Positions 29,639-38,894 of a stretch of DNA of 64,000 nt are shown here, piece by piece. How positions within the stretch are numbered: position 1 is the stretch's first letter; each line of letters opens with the position of its first letter. The notes under the pieces are model-generated. The model ran no database searches. It was not told the DNA's origin and saw nothing but the letters and a program-made list of their open reading frames with translations. Both the position numbers and the translations under genes were made by a program. This stretch comes from Hyphomonadaceae bacterium (GTDB lineage: Bacteria > Pseudomonadota > Alphaproteobacteria > Caulobacterales > Aquidulcibacteraceae), in NCBI GenBank assembly GCA_022843225.1, contig JALHOC010000006.1:20441-84440 (forward strand). The letters run 5' to 3'.

Positions 29639-30847
29639 TTGTGGAAGAGCGCTGTGAACACACCTGAGCAGACACATAACGTCAGCAAAGTAATCGGTGA
29701 TCTACGCGACCACTTGGCAAGACACGACAAACCGATCGCGTTCCTGATGGGCGCTGGCGCCTCATGCGCAGTAAGAATCGACGACGGAAAGGGCGGCTCC
29801 AAGCCAATTATCCCCGCCGTGCCCGGGCTGACTGCCCATTGTCGCGCAAATGGAGCGGGACTTGGGCAGCAGTTCGCATCAGCATGGGACGCGATCGAGG
29901 AGCATTGCAGAGCCTCGGGCCAGGTTTCCAACATCGAGAGCATCTTGTCTCGCTTACGCATGATGCTGGGTGCAGTTGGAGATGGCGATACACTCGCGGG
30001 ACTGAATCGCGAGGAAATCAAACGTCTCGAAGAAAACGTTCTCAAATCCATCGCGACAATGGTGACTCCCAATCTTGATGCGTTGGACCCCAATTACCCG
30101 CATAGGCAATTCGCGCGCTGGCTCGCAAAGACAGTCCGGAGGCAGCCCCTCGAAGTCTTCACGCTCAACTACGATGTGTTGATAGAAAATGCGCTCGAAT
30201 GTGAACGCGTCCCCTTCTTCGACGGATTCGTCGGCGGGTATCGCCCATTTTTCCATGCTGACAGCCTGCGTCGACCGGAAGCAGCACCCGGCGCTGCTTG
30301 GACAAGACTATGGAAGATGCACGGCTCGGTGACGTGGCGTCGGATTGTGGCGCCCATTGGTTCGCGCATCGTGCGCGGAGCCCCGGATCCGCAAGGAGAG
30401 ATGATTTATCCGTCACATCAGAAGTATGACGACTCTCGCCAGCAACCTTATGCCGCGTTTACCGATCGACTCTCGCGCTTTCTGGATCAAGATGACGCAT
30501 TGCTTATCGTAGTCGGGTTTTCATTCGGCGATGAGCACATCAACAACATTATTTTCGGCGCACTGGACAATCGCCCCCGTACGCACGTCTACGCACTACA
30601 GTTTGACGAGCAAAGCGATGATCAACCACTCGCTACCCGCGCACTGCAACGCGCCAATGTCATAGCCATTGGCCCCGACACTGGGATCATCGGCTGCAAG
30701 CGGGCGCCATGGACCGGTGGCACCGGTCTTGAAGACGGAATCATCAGCGGCGAAACCGGAGCCAAACAGCGGCTTCATATTGGCGACTTCGCTGTCTTTA
30801 GCACTTTCCTTCAGAACATGGCGGCGCGCAACGATGCCAATAACTGA
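29639..30847 (+). CDS. SIR2-domain defence effector
   Basis: FLMGAGASCAV, VFTLNYDVLIENALE, LWKMHGSVTW, LIVVGFSFGDEHINNIIF: SIR2-like motifs; directly overlaps a HerA ATPase. Confidence 0.85.
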   Translation: MWKSAVNTPEQTHNVSKVIGDLRDHLARHDKPIAFLMGAGASCAVRIDDGKGGSKPIIPAVPGLTAHCRANGAGLGQQFASAWDAIEEHCRASGQVSNIESILSRLRMMLGAVGDGDTLAGLNREEIKRLEENVLKSIATMVTPNLDALDPNYPHRQFARWLAKTVRRQPLEVFTLNYDVLIENALECERVPFFDGFVGGYRPFFHADSLRRPEAAPGAAWTRLWKMHGSVTWRRIVAPIGSRIVRGAPDPQGEMIYPSHQKYDDSRQQPYAAFTDRLSRFLDQDDALLIVVGFSFGDEHINNIIFGALDNRPRTHVYALQFDEQSDDQPLATRALQRANVIAIGPDTGIIGCKRAPWTGGTGLEDGIISGETGAKQRLHIGDFAVFSTFLQNMAARNDANN

Positions 30848-32687
30848 CGCCACCTATGTCGGCCAAATCGCGTCGGTCACCGGTGGCGTCATCCGTGTGC
30901 GACTTCGCGATGACATGCCATCAACACTGGTGCTGATCGAGGGCGAGTCATATCGAGTGGGACAGATAGGCGCCTTCTTTCGCGTGCCTCTTGGTTACAC
31001 CCACCTCTACGCAGTTTGCACACAAGTCGGCGCTGATGCAGCCCCTCCGAACGAGACCGCTCAGCTATTGACGGCTCCTCTCGACGAAGACACCCGGCTA
31101 AAGCTCTCCGGCTATCGCTGGATGACGATCGTTCTCTTTGGTGAAGCGCTCGGTGGACGCTTCGAACGCGGCGTCGGTCAATATCCCACAGTCGGGGACG
31201 AGGTTCATATTGTGACGAACTTCGACCTAAGAGTGGTGTATGGCGCGGGAAGTTCGACGCGCTCCATCTCGGTGGGCCAGATCGCGGCCGCCTCGGGAAT
31301 TTCCGCCGACATTAGCGTGGGCGGCCTCGTGAGTCGGCATAGCGCGGTGGTGGGTTCCACGGGTGCCGGAAAGAGCAATCTCGTGACCGTGCTTCTGGAA
31401 GCTGTATCAGACGGAAGCCTTCCCAACGCGCGCGCTGTCGTTATTGACCCTCACGGCGAGTATGCGAGTGCACTTGACGATAGAGCCCGCGTCTTTCGGG
31501 TACGCCCAGACCCCAAGAAGGGAGAGCGACCACTCGTCGTGCCATTTTGGGCTCTTCCATTTCACGAACTGCAGCAGATCGTGCTGGGCAGTCTGCAGCC
31601 CAATCATGAAGCGACTATACGTGACATCGTCCTTGATATGAAGGCAGCTGCAGCGCCGAAGCTCAAGAATGCTCCCGCGATCGAAACTCTGACTGCGGAC
31701 TCTCCCGTGCCGTTTAGCCTGAAGCAGCTTTGGCACGATTTGGATAGATTCGAGCGCATGACCTTCTCAGTGAGCGGCACCGGGCAGAACGCCACAACGC
31801 TCAACAAAGAAACGGAAACCGGCGACCCCGCCAACCTTATCCCAACGCGATTTCCGCCGGAGGATCCCTACAACCGCGAGCCCTACAAGAACAACAAGAA
31901 ACGCAATATCGAGCGCCAGCTCGATCTCATGCGCAGCCGACTAAAGGATGCGCGCTATTCGTTTCTGCTAGCTCCCGACCAGTATGAGCCAAACCTCGAT
32001 GGAGAAGTCGTTCGCGACCTCGATATGCTCGTTGCTGATTGGATTGGTCACGACAAGCCCCTCACTATTTTCGACGTGTCCGGCTTACCATCCGAAATTC
32101 TGCCCACGGTGGTCGGCACAATGCTTCGCGTCGTTTATGATGTGTTGTTCTGGGCTCAAGACCTTCCGGTTGGCGGACGCAAGCAGCCATTGCTTATCGT
32201 CATCGACGAAGCACATCGGTTCGTCGCCGAAGGCGGCGATTCCGCAGCACATCGCACGCTTTCAACTATCGCCAAGGAAGGGCGCAAGTACGGCACGGGT
32301 CTCATGCTCGTTAGCCAACGACCGTCCGAGATTGACTCTACCATTCTGAGTCAATGCGGCTCGATGATTGCGTTGAGGTTGACGAACGGGGCCGATCGCG
32401 CACGCGTCGCCGCCGCCGCGCCGGATGAGCTTGGCGGGCTTATCGAACAACTGCCTTCCCTCCGCACTGGCGAGGGAATCTTTCTTGGTGAGGTGATGGC
32501 CATACCTTCGCGCGTACGTGTGCGTAAAGCGACGAAACGCGCCTTGGGTGACGATCCCCAATTGCCAGAGAGCTGGAAAACCACACCTCGTCCCGATGTA
32601 AAACTCTACACCCAGGCACTGAGGAATTGGCGCGCTCAGTCTACGGTTGGCCCCGAAAGTGAACCTGCTCCAACGAAGAAGGGCTGA
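30834..32687 (+). CDS. HerA-family ATPase
   Basis: VVGSTGAGKSNLVTVLLEA Walker A, LLIVIDEAHRFVAEGG Walker B, GLMLVSQRPSEIDSTILSQC; start ATG at 30834 (14-bp overlap with the SIR2 gene). Confidence 0.88.
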   Translation: MPITDATYVGQIASVTGGVIRVRLRDDMPSTLVLIEGESYRVGQIGAFFRVPLGYTHLYAVCTQVGADAAPPNETAQLLTAPLDEDTRLKLSGYRWMTIVLFGEALGGRFERGVGQYPTVGDEVHIVTNFDLRVVYGAGSSTRSISVGQIAAASGISADISVGGLVSRHSAVVGSTGAGKSNLVTVLLEAVSDGSLPNARAVVIDPHGEYASALDDRARVFRVRPDPKKGERPLVVPFWALPFHELQQIVLGSLQPNHEATIRDIVLDMKAAAAPKLKNAPAIETLTADSPVPFSLKQLWHDLDRFERMTFSVSGTGQNATTLNKETETGDPANLIPTRFPPEDPYNREPYKNNKKRNIERQLDLMRSRLKDARYSFLLAPDQYEPNLDGEVVRDLDMLVADWIGHDKPLTIFDVSGLPSEILPTVVGTMLRVVYDVLFWAQDLPVGGRKQPLLIVIDEAHRFVAEGGDSAAHRTLSTIAKEGRKYGTGLMLVSQRPSEIDSTILSQCGSMIALRLTNGADRARVAAAAPDELGGLIEQLPSLRTGEGIFLGEVMAIPSRVRVRKATKRALGDDPQLPESWKTTPRPDVKLYTQALRNWRAQSTVGPESEPAPTKKG

Positions 32688-32690
32688 CAT

Positions 32691-32906
32691 ATGCCAGATA
32701 TGGTCATGGTGAGTTCGACCAACATTGAAGCCGTCGGCTACGACGAGGGCACGCAAGAACTACATGTTCGCTTCGCGCGGTCGGGTGAAACTTACGTTTA
32801 TACTAACGTCGAGCAGTGGCGCTTCGACGAACTGCTGCGCGCCGATTCAAAAGGCGGGTACATCAACGGCGAGATTAAGCCGAACTACAATTTCTATAAG
32901 CTTTAA
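32691..32906 (+). CDS. KTSC-domain small protein
   Basis: MVSSTNIEAVGYDEGTQELHVRFARSGETYVYTNVEQWRFDELLRADSKGGYINGEIKPNYNFYKL; starts 3 bp after HerA stop. Confidence 0.8.
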   Translation: MPDMVMVSSTNIEAVGYDEGTQELHVRFARSGETYVYTNVEQWRFDELLRADSKGGYINGEIKPNYNFYKL

Positions 32907-33116
32907 CACGGCCGACACGTTCTGCGCTTGACGCAGAAATTTTGCGGCCTTGCCGTATCTTGCCAAGATCGCGCCTGAACTGCCGCGGGCGCCAGCTCGC
33001 GCTATGGCACAGCCACGCATGTCTTGGCTCTGCTTCGATGCGAAGAAGAACAGCTCTTCCTACGAGGCCGCCCTTCATCGACTCGGCGTACCCCTATTCG
33101 CACTTCTTGGTGGCTG

Positions 33117-33377
33117 CTAGCGCCTCTTCTTGCCCGCAGGTATGTCCTTCAGCATTTCGGAGAAGAATTTCCGCTCGTCTACGTCTAACGCGCGCAACCA
33201 TTCGACGAGCTGGATAATGTCCAACCTGCGTTCGTGAAGTTCGACTTTAGCCACATATGACTGCGTCTTTCCCAGTGCCTCTGCCAATTCACGCTGATTC
33301 AGCTCGGCCGCTTTGCGCAATGCGACAAGCCGAGCGACTATCGACCGATAGCGCGGATCTCGCAAAGTAGTGGCCAA
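33117..33377 (-). CDS. XRE-family HTH regulator
   Basis: LVALRKAAELNQRELAEALGKTQSYVAKVELHERRLDIIQLVEWLRAL. Confidence 0.85.
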   Translation of the reverse strand: MATTLRDPRYRSIVARLVALRKAAELNQRELAEALGKTQSYVAKVELHERRLDIIQLVEWLRALDVDERKFFSEMLKDIPAGKKRR

Positions 33378-33466
33378 TCTGCCCTCCCCGCAATCCGGCG
33401 GTGGGCATCTCGGGTAAGCAACTTTCGGTTTGATCCCGAAGAGGGATCAACTAGACTGCGGACTGT

Positions 33467-33817
33467 ATGGAGATTTTGGTCCTCTCCGCTGCGGTGTCCG
33501 CCACCTGCAATGCTCTTCACTCGGCACAATTGATGACGATTGCGCACGTCCTAGTGGATTCGGACGGCGCGTCGGACCTAGCCGTTGACCTCGGCGGACG
33601 CCGCCTTGCCGCAGTTCGGTGCGTGCGATGCGCCGCCATTCCAGATCATGCCGCCCTCGCAACAATGGTGGCCGAGGGCGACTTTGTCTGGGCGGGCCTC
33701 GTTTCCTCTGAGGAACTGAACGCTGACTGGCCCGGAGATATCCAAGCATTTCACGTGTCGGAGTTGCCACGCCTTGTCGAACGTCTTCGTGAGCTTCAGC
33801 GACAGGCCGCGCCATGA
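33467..33817 (+). CDS. Hypothetical protein (116 aa), coupled to the sigma-factor gene
   Basis: Intact ORF; 4-bp overlap with the following sigma-factor ORF. Confidence 0.5.
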   Translation: MEILVLSAAVSATCNALHSAQLMTIAHVLVDSDGASDLAVDLGGRRLAAVRCVRCAAIPDHAALATMVAEGDFVWAGLVSSEELNADWPGDIQAFHVSELPRLVERLRELQRQAAP

Positions 33818-34320
33818 GGCAGCAGGACCTCATCCGGCTCTTTGAGGAGATGGCGCCTGGATTGCGGCGCTATCTCTCGCGCTTTGGTCCTGCGATTTCC
33901 GCGGACGACATTACCCAGGACGCCTTTGCGCGACTGGCTGCTGCCGAGCCCGGCACTATTGAGGCGCCGCGCGCCTGGCTCTTTCGCACCGCCCACAATA
34001 TCGCCCTCAAAGAACTGAAGCGCCTGAAGGTCGCCGCCACCGATCCGGTTGGAGACATCTCCGCGCTTGAGCAGCCTTGCGATGCGCCCTCGCCGGAAGA
34101 CCTCGTCGAACTGACCGACGAAGTCGAACGGCTGCGCGCCATCTTGGAACTCTTGCCCGAACGCCAGCGCGTTTCCCTGATCCTCTTCAAGGTCGAGGGA
34201 TTATCGCATAAGGAGATTGGCTGGCGTCTGGGCGTTTCGCACCGCACGGTCGAACGCTATGTCGCCGATGCTATTGCCCATTGCCACGAATACCTGAGCG
34301 CCTTCCGCGCTGAGGACTGA
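33814..34320 (+). CDS. ECF-type RNA polymerase sigma factor (FecI-like)
   Basis: Sigma2 (DDITQDAFARL...APRAWLFRTAHNIA) and sigma4 (LLPERQRVSLILFKVEGLSHKEIGWRLGVSHRTVERYVADAI) regions. Confidence 0.92.
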   Translation: MRQQDLIRLFEEMAPGLRRYLSRFGPAISADDITQDAFARLAAAEPGTIEAPRAWLFRTAHNIALKELKRLKVAATDPVGDISALEQPCDAPSPEDLVELTDEVERLRAILELLPERQRVSLILFKVEGLSHKEIGWRLGVSHRTVERYVADAIAHCHEYLSAFRAED

Positions 34321-34342
34321 GCGAAGATCGGATCTAGGGCGG

Positions 34343-35284
34343 ATGAAGAAGCGTCGACTGACCGACGCCGAGCTGGAAGCGAGCCGTTGGATCGCGCGGC
34401 TTGAGGCTTCCGATGTCAGCCTTGCGGATCATGACGCGTTCCGCGCCTGGCTTGATTCCTCGCCCGAGAACCGCGCTGCGCATGAAGCCGTGAGCCGGAG
34501 CTGGGACCAACTTGACGCGCTGAAGGTGTTGGCGGCCGACGTCTCGGCGTCGCCCTCGCCCGCGAAGCCTTCGCGCCGGGCGCTGCTCCTCGCTGGCGGC
34601 GCTGGCGCGGCGACCGTCGCCGCGGCCGGACTGATTTGGCTTGCAATCCCCGCTCCGACGTTCGCCGCGACGTACGAAACTTCCATCGGCGAACGTGAGC
34701 GCGCGACCTTGCAGGATGGATCGGAGCTCGAACTCAATGCCGTCACATCAATCAAAGTCGCGTTCACCGAACGTGCACGCTTGGTGACGCTGGAGCGCGG
34801 CGAAGCGCTCTTCACAATCGTCTCGGATCAACGCCTGTTTCAAGTTCGCGCGGGCGGCAAAGTCGTCACCGTCTCCCCCGGCGCCTATTTAGTCAGATCT
34901 CATTCAGAGGGGGTTCGGCTTACGGTGATCTCGGGCGCCGCCAATGTGCGCGGCATGCCCGCGCCACTCAATTCCGGCAGCGAAGCCGTGCTCGGCTCCG
35001 GCGCGGCCGCAATCCATGAAATCGGCCTGGAAAACGCTTCGCGTCGTCTTGCTTGGCGCGATCACATGCTGGCGCTCGATGGCGACAGTCTGGCTGATGC
35101 GGCGGCTGAAGTGGAACGCCAAACCGGCGCACGTTTTGTGTTTGCTGACGCCTCGCTTGGAGACCTTGTCGTGAGCGGCTACATCGATGCGCGCGATCCT
35201 CGCGCCTTCATCGCGCTGCTTGAAACCAACCTTGGCGTCTCCGCGCGCGAACGCGCCGACGGTGCCGTAGAGCTTTCTCGCTAA
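34343..35284 (+). CDS. FecR-like anti-sigma/transmembrane sensor
   Basis: DHDAFRAWLDSSPENRAAHEAVSRSWDQL, single TM, FecR domain (TSIGERERATLQDGSELELNAVTSIKVAF...); follows the ECF gene. Confidence 0.9.
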   Translation: MKKRRLTDAELEASRWIARLEASDVSLADHDAFRAWLDSSPENRAAHEAVSRSWDQLDALKVLAADVSASPSPAKPSRRALLLAGGAGAATVAAAGLIWLAIPAPTFAATYETSIGERERATLQDGSELELNAVTSIKVAFTERARLVTLERGEALFTIVSDQRLFQVRAGGKVVTVSPGAYLVRSHSEGVRLTVISGAANVRGMPAPLNSGSEAVLGSGAAAIHEIGLENASRRLAWRDHMLALDGDSLADAAAEVERQTGARFVFADASLGDLVVSGYIDARDPRAFIALLETNLGVSARERADGAVELSR

Positions 35285-35344
35285 CATTGCGCATCGCGTG
35301 GGGCGCCTGCGCTCTCGCGCGCCTCGCCCGCGATTTCGCTGATC

Positions 35345-35423
35345 GCACACGGGCGAGCGCGCGCAAGGGCAAGCCTTCGGGCGCGTGATGCGCCCCTTGC
35401 GCGCGCTCTCAATGCCCGTGTGC
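35345..35423 (+). promoter_or_regulatory. Long inverted repeat (leader of the DUF2958 gene)
   Basis: gcacacgggc-gagcgcgcgcaaggg pairs with cccttgcgcgcgctc-(tcaat)-gcccgtgtgc. Confidence 0.65.
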
Positions 35424-35492
35424 AACCTCACATGACCGTCGCCGGCGAGGCTCGCGATGGCCGCCGGCCGCTCCGGCGCAAGGCATTGCATC

Positions 35493-35852
35493 ATGTCTCC
35501 AAACCATCATCCGCTGCTCACCTATGAACAACACGTCCTCATGCTCTCGAATGGTCTTGCCTCCTCAGCTGGCGACGACACCGATCGCATGCCAGTTGTG
35601 AAGCTCTTCACGCCGGATGCGCAGTGCGTGTGGCTCTTGAGCGAGCTTGATCCGCATGATCCCGACATCGCCTTTGGTCTCTGCGACCTCGGCATGGGCT
35701 CTCCCGAACTTGGCTCCGTTCGTTTGAGCGAGATCGGCGCCGTCAAAGGCCCGCTCGGTCTTGCTGTCGAACGCGACCTCTACTTCCGACCTGACAAGAC
35801 GCTCGGCGCTTATGCGGATCTCGCCCGCAAGCACGGAAGTGTACGCGCATGA
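35493..35852 (+). CDS. DUF2958 family protein (typical ICE/plasmid gene)
   Basis: LLTYEQHVLMLSNG...MPVVKLFTPDAQCVWLLSELDPHDPDIAFGLCDLGMGSPELGSVRLSEI...LAVERDLYFRPDKTLGAYADLARKHG. Confidence 0.85.
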   Translation: MSPNHHPLLTYEQHVLMLSNGLASSAGDDTDRMPVVKLFTPDAQCVWLLSELDPHDPDIAFGLCDLGMGSPELGSVRLSEIGAVKGPLGLAVERDLYFRPDKTLGAYADLARKHGSVRA

Positions 35853-36105
35853 CTTGATTTGGCGACCGAACCAGCTTCGCCGCCGGTTCGGTCGCCTCTT
35901 TGCAGGCAACGTCCCTCCCCGCTCCTGGCCGTACGGGAGCGGCGCGCCCGTTTTCCTTCGCAAGCGCAACGACGATCTCAATCAGGGCGATTGAAGCCGC
36001 ACAGGCGAGACTCTGGACCATTACACTCGCGTGCGGGGTGAAAATCGCTTCCAGATTGCACTTTTGGTGTAAACTCGCGCGTGGGTTAGGTCTTGGGAGG
36101 GCGAG

Positions 36106-37374
36106 ATGTATCTGCGCCAGTACGCCGCTTTGCTCGGTGTTGTCGTCCTATCGGCGTGCGCAACCATTCGACCGTCAGACACACAGCCGTTGCTCACCTC
36201 GGCCACGGCGCTGCGCGCCAATCTTCACAACGAGGCCGCAGCCGTGGACGCCGCCTATCAGACGATTTCCGACGCGACGGATGCGGTCTGCGCTCATCCG
36301 AGGATTGGCCAGGAATTCGCCACCTGGTGTCAAGAGTGGAAGCCGCCCGCTTCCGGCGCCGCGCCCGGCGCGCAGCGCACCGAGGCTGACGTCGCCCGCA
36401 AAGGTCTTGCCTCAGCGGCGGACGCTGGGATGGACCGCGTCCTCGCATACATTCGCGCCGTGCACGCTATGGCCGAGGCGGGCGAGCGCAACGTTGCGGC
36501 CGCGGACTCGGTGAACCAGCGCCTCGGCGCGCTCTCAGGCTTGCTTGGCGCGGCTGATGGGCCGTTGTCTTTCGTGGGCGGAGAAGCGTTTGGAGCAGCC
36601 CTGAAAGCACTCGCCCAAGCAAACACAGCCTACCAAGTGCGAAGAACATTGCGAGCGGCGACCACTGAGGCGCAATTCACTTTAGATCTCTACGCGCTCG
36701 CCATGCGCAATGCTCTGGCAGCCTGCGATGTGGTGCCCCCGCCTGCGCTGCTTTCCCGTGTTAGGGACGCGCTGCCTACGCGCATGGCAGGTGTCGAAAA
36801 TCGCGACGCGCTGATCGCAGATGCGCGAAGAGCGCTCGACAATGTGAGCCCAGGAAACATCGGCACCTCGGCAGATCCGTGCAGCCAGTCAACGTATGAC
36901 GAGGTTGTCGCGCGTGAAGGCGACGCGCTTTTGGTCGCCGAGCAGTTTCGCACAAGCTTTAGCTTCATGGCGCTACAAGGCCTCCATGATCAAATGGACG
37001 CCCATGCCAACAGCTTGGACGACATTCTTGCAGATCTTGATCGGGCCGGCGCGTTTCGCGGAGGCTCTAGGAGCGCCCAACAGCAAGAGCAGATCGATTC
37101 CCTACTAACACGTCTTCGCGCACTCACCGCGGCGCAGGCCGCGATCGAACCCTTCAGACCCCAAATCAACACGCTGACGGAGCGCGAAATGGCCGCGCGG
37201 CGGTTCACGCGCGATCGGCGGGAGGGCGCCACCCGGCTCGCGCGCGCGTTCTTTGCCCTCGCGCAGGAACACCGTGCCTTTGCAGAGGTCGTCGAGGAGC
37301 GCCGCGGCTTTGATCTCTCATCCTTGTTGGGCGCCAAGCCGGCGTCCAGCGCCGAACCAACGGAGGCAAATTAG
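36106..37374 (+). CDS. Helical lipoprotein of unknown function
   Basis: Lipobox VVLSAC at N-terminus; alanine-rich helical protein; +1 spacing to the next ORF. Confidence 0.6.
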   Translation: MYLRQYAALLGVVVLSACATIRPSDTQPLLTSATALRANLHNEAAAVDAAYQTISDATDAVCAHPRIGQEFATWCQEWKPPASGAAPGAQRTEADVARKGLASAADAGMDRVLAYIRAVHAMAEAGERNVAAADSVNQRLGALSGLLGAADGPLSFVGGEAFGAALKALAQANTAYQVRRTLRAATTEAQFTLDLYALAMRNALAACDVVPPPALLSRVRDALPTRMAGVENRDALIADARRALDNVSPGNIGTSADPCSQSTYDEVVAREGDALLVAEQFRTSFSFMALQGLHDQMDAHANSLDDILADLDRAGAFRGGSRSAQQQEQIDSLLTRLRALTAAQAAIEPFRPQINTLTEREMAARRFTRDRREGATRLARAFFALAQEHRAFAEVVEERRGFDLSSLLGAKPASSAEPTEAN

Positions 37375-37376
37375 CC

Positions 37377-37913
37377 ATGCCCGTTCTGACTGAGCGCGAA
37401 ATTATCCGCATTGACCTTGAAGGTCGTCTTCAGAGTATCAAGGCTAAGGCCATTGAGCGCAAAACAGCCGCGCCTACATCCGAGACCTCTTCCACGTCTC
37501 TCATCCGCGATCAATTGGTCGAGCTCATCGCCGACGCGCGCGCCGATCGCATTGCCGATGTCGGCACCCGCGCAAGCGCGTTTCTGCTCGTCCTCGAAGC
37601 GATACGGTTGAAATCCGACTTGACCACATTGCGAGCAGAATTCGCCGAGGCCGCCACTGTGTCAGCCGGCATAAGCAAAGCAAAAGAGATCGCGACCGAC
37701 GGCGTCAGCGGTCTCGTCTTCTTGGAGATCGACAAGGGGCTCGCAAAACTCTTCGACGCGCTTGGCAGCTTAAAGGCCGGACTGGACGCATTGGCGGCAG
37801 TCGGCGTCGGCGGCGAAGACTTTGAGAAGGCGCGCGTGGCGCTCGACAAGGCGATCAAGGCTGCCGAAGTGAAGGCCCAGGAGAAAAACAAGGATAAGTC
37901 CAAAGAGAAGTGA
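37377..37913 (+). CDS. Small helical/coiled-coil protein, lysine-rich C-terminus
   Basis: Intact ORF between the lipoprotein and TM genes, overlapping/abutting both. Confidence 0.55.
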   Translation: MPVLTEREIIRIDLEGRLQSIKAKAIERKTAAPTSETSSTSLIRDQLVELIADARADRIADVGTRASAFLLVLEAIRLKSDLTTLRAEFAEAATVSAGISKAKEIATDGVSGLVFLEIDKGLAKLFDALGSLKAGLDALAAVGVGGEDFEKARVALDKAIKAAEVKAQEKNKDKSKEK

Positions 37914-37939
37914 ACGACCTAATCGCCGGGAGCTTTGCG

Positions 37940-38869
37940 ATGACCGATACGGCTGCGTCCAACAAAGATCCGCGTGGCGCAATGGCGCTCTATCAGGTCT
38001 ACCGCGCGGGATTGAGGGTTCTGCACGACACTGAAGGCGTCGGCGCCAATGGCGCCTCGAAAGACGCCAAGGTCGTCGAGTTGCTCGACAAGACGCCGGA
38101 GCAATGGGTCAATCTCTACGAAGCCGAGCAACGGCTTGTTGCGGGCCTTTCCGACACCCGCGTCGTCGCCGAAGCCATCCGCCGCTTCGTCGAAGCCGAC
38201 AAACTCGGCGTAAAGACAGCAACTGACCTCAAGATCGCTTTCAACGACACCAATGCCGATGCCGCAAAGCGCAAGGCCGTGCTCGCCACTTTGCTCGATG
38301 ATCTTCATTTCCGCTATGAGAAGCGGCGGCTTGACCGCATCGCATTGCAGGATGCAACGCTCCGCATCAATTGGACTGGGGTTATCCTCTTAGCGTTCGT
38401 GGCTCTTCCCACAATCTACGTCATTCTCTTCAACCTGCCGCAGACGGCGGCGATCTATCACCAAGTGTGGGTCGTCTATTTCGGACTGCTGGGCGCCTAT
38501 TTTTCGCGATCGATCCATTTCGCGGCCAACGCGAGTACGCTCGATTATGATGCGTCGGTCACGGAATTCTCTTGGTGGGCCATCTGCCGCCGCTTGTTGG
38601 CCGGGGCGATCGGTGCGCTCGTGCTTTATTGTCTGGTGCGCGGCAATCTCGTCGGCGGCGATCTCTTCCCCGAACACGACTTCACCGAGCTTATGAAGAA
38701 CGCCACGCTTTACGCAGGGCCGCGCAACGCTCAGCAATTGCCTTTGCCAACCGAGAACTTCGCCAAGCTCTTGGTGTGGTCAACGATAGCCGGCTTTTCC
38801 GAACGCCTCATCCCAGATCAATTCGCGGCGCTTGAGAAGAAAGTGAACGATCGCGCCAACCAGGCCTGA
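37940..38869 (+). CDS. Membrane protein of unknown function (about 4 TM)
   Basis: WTGVILLAFVALPTIYVILFNL, VWVVYFGLLGAYF, LLAGAIGALVLYCLV, and C-terminal WSTIAGFSERLIPDQFAALEKK. Confidence 0.6.
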   Translation: MTDTAASNKDPRGAMALYQVYRAGLRVLHDTEGVGANGASKDAKVVELLDKTPEQWVNLYEAEQRLVAGLSDTRVVAEAIRRFVEADKLGVKTATDLKIAFNDTNADAAKRKAVLATLLDDLHFRYEKRRLDRIALQDATLRINWTGVILLAFVALPTIYVILFNLPQTAAIYHQVWVVYFGLLGAYFSRSIHFAANASTLDYDASVTEFSWWAICRRLLAGAIGALVLYCLVRGNLVGGDLFPEHDFTELMKNATLYAGPRNAQQLPLPTENFAKLLVWSTIAGFSERLIPDQFAALEKKVNDRANQA

Positions 38870-38894
38870 ACGCTGACCGCCTGTTTGCGGACGA

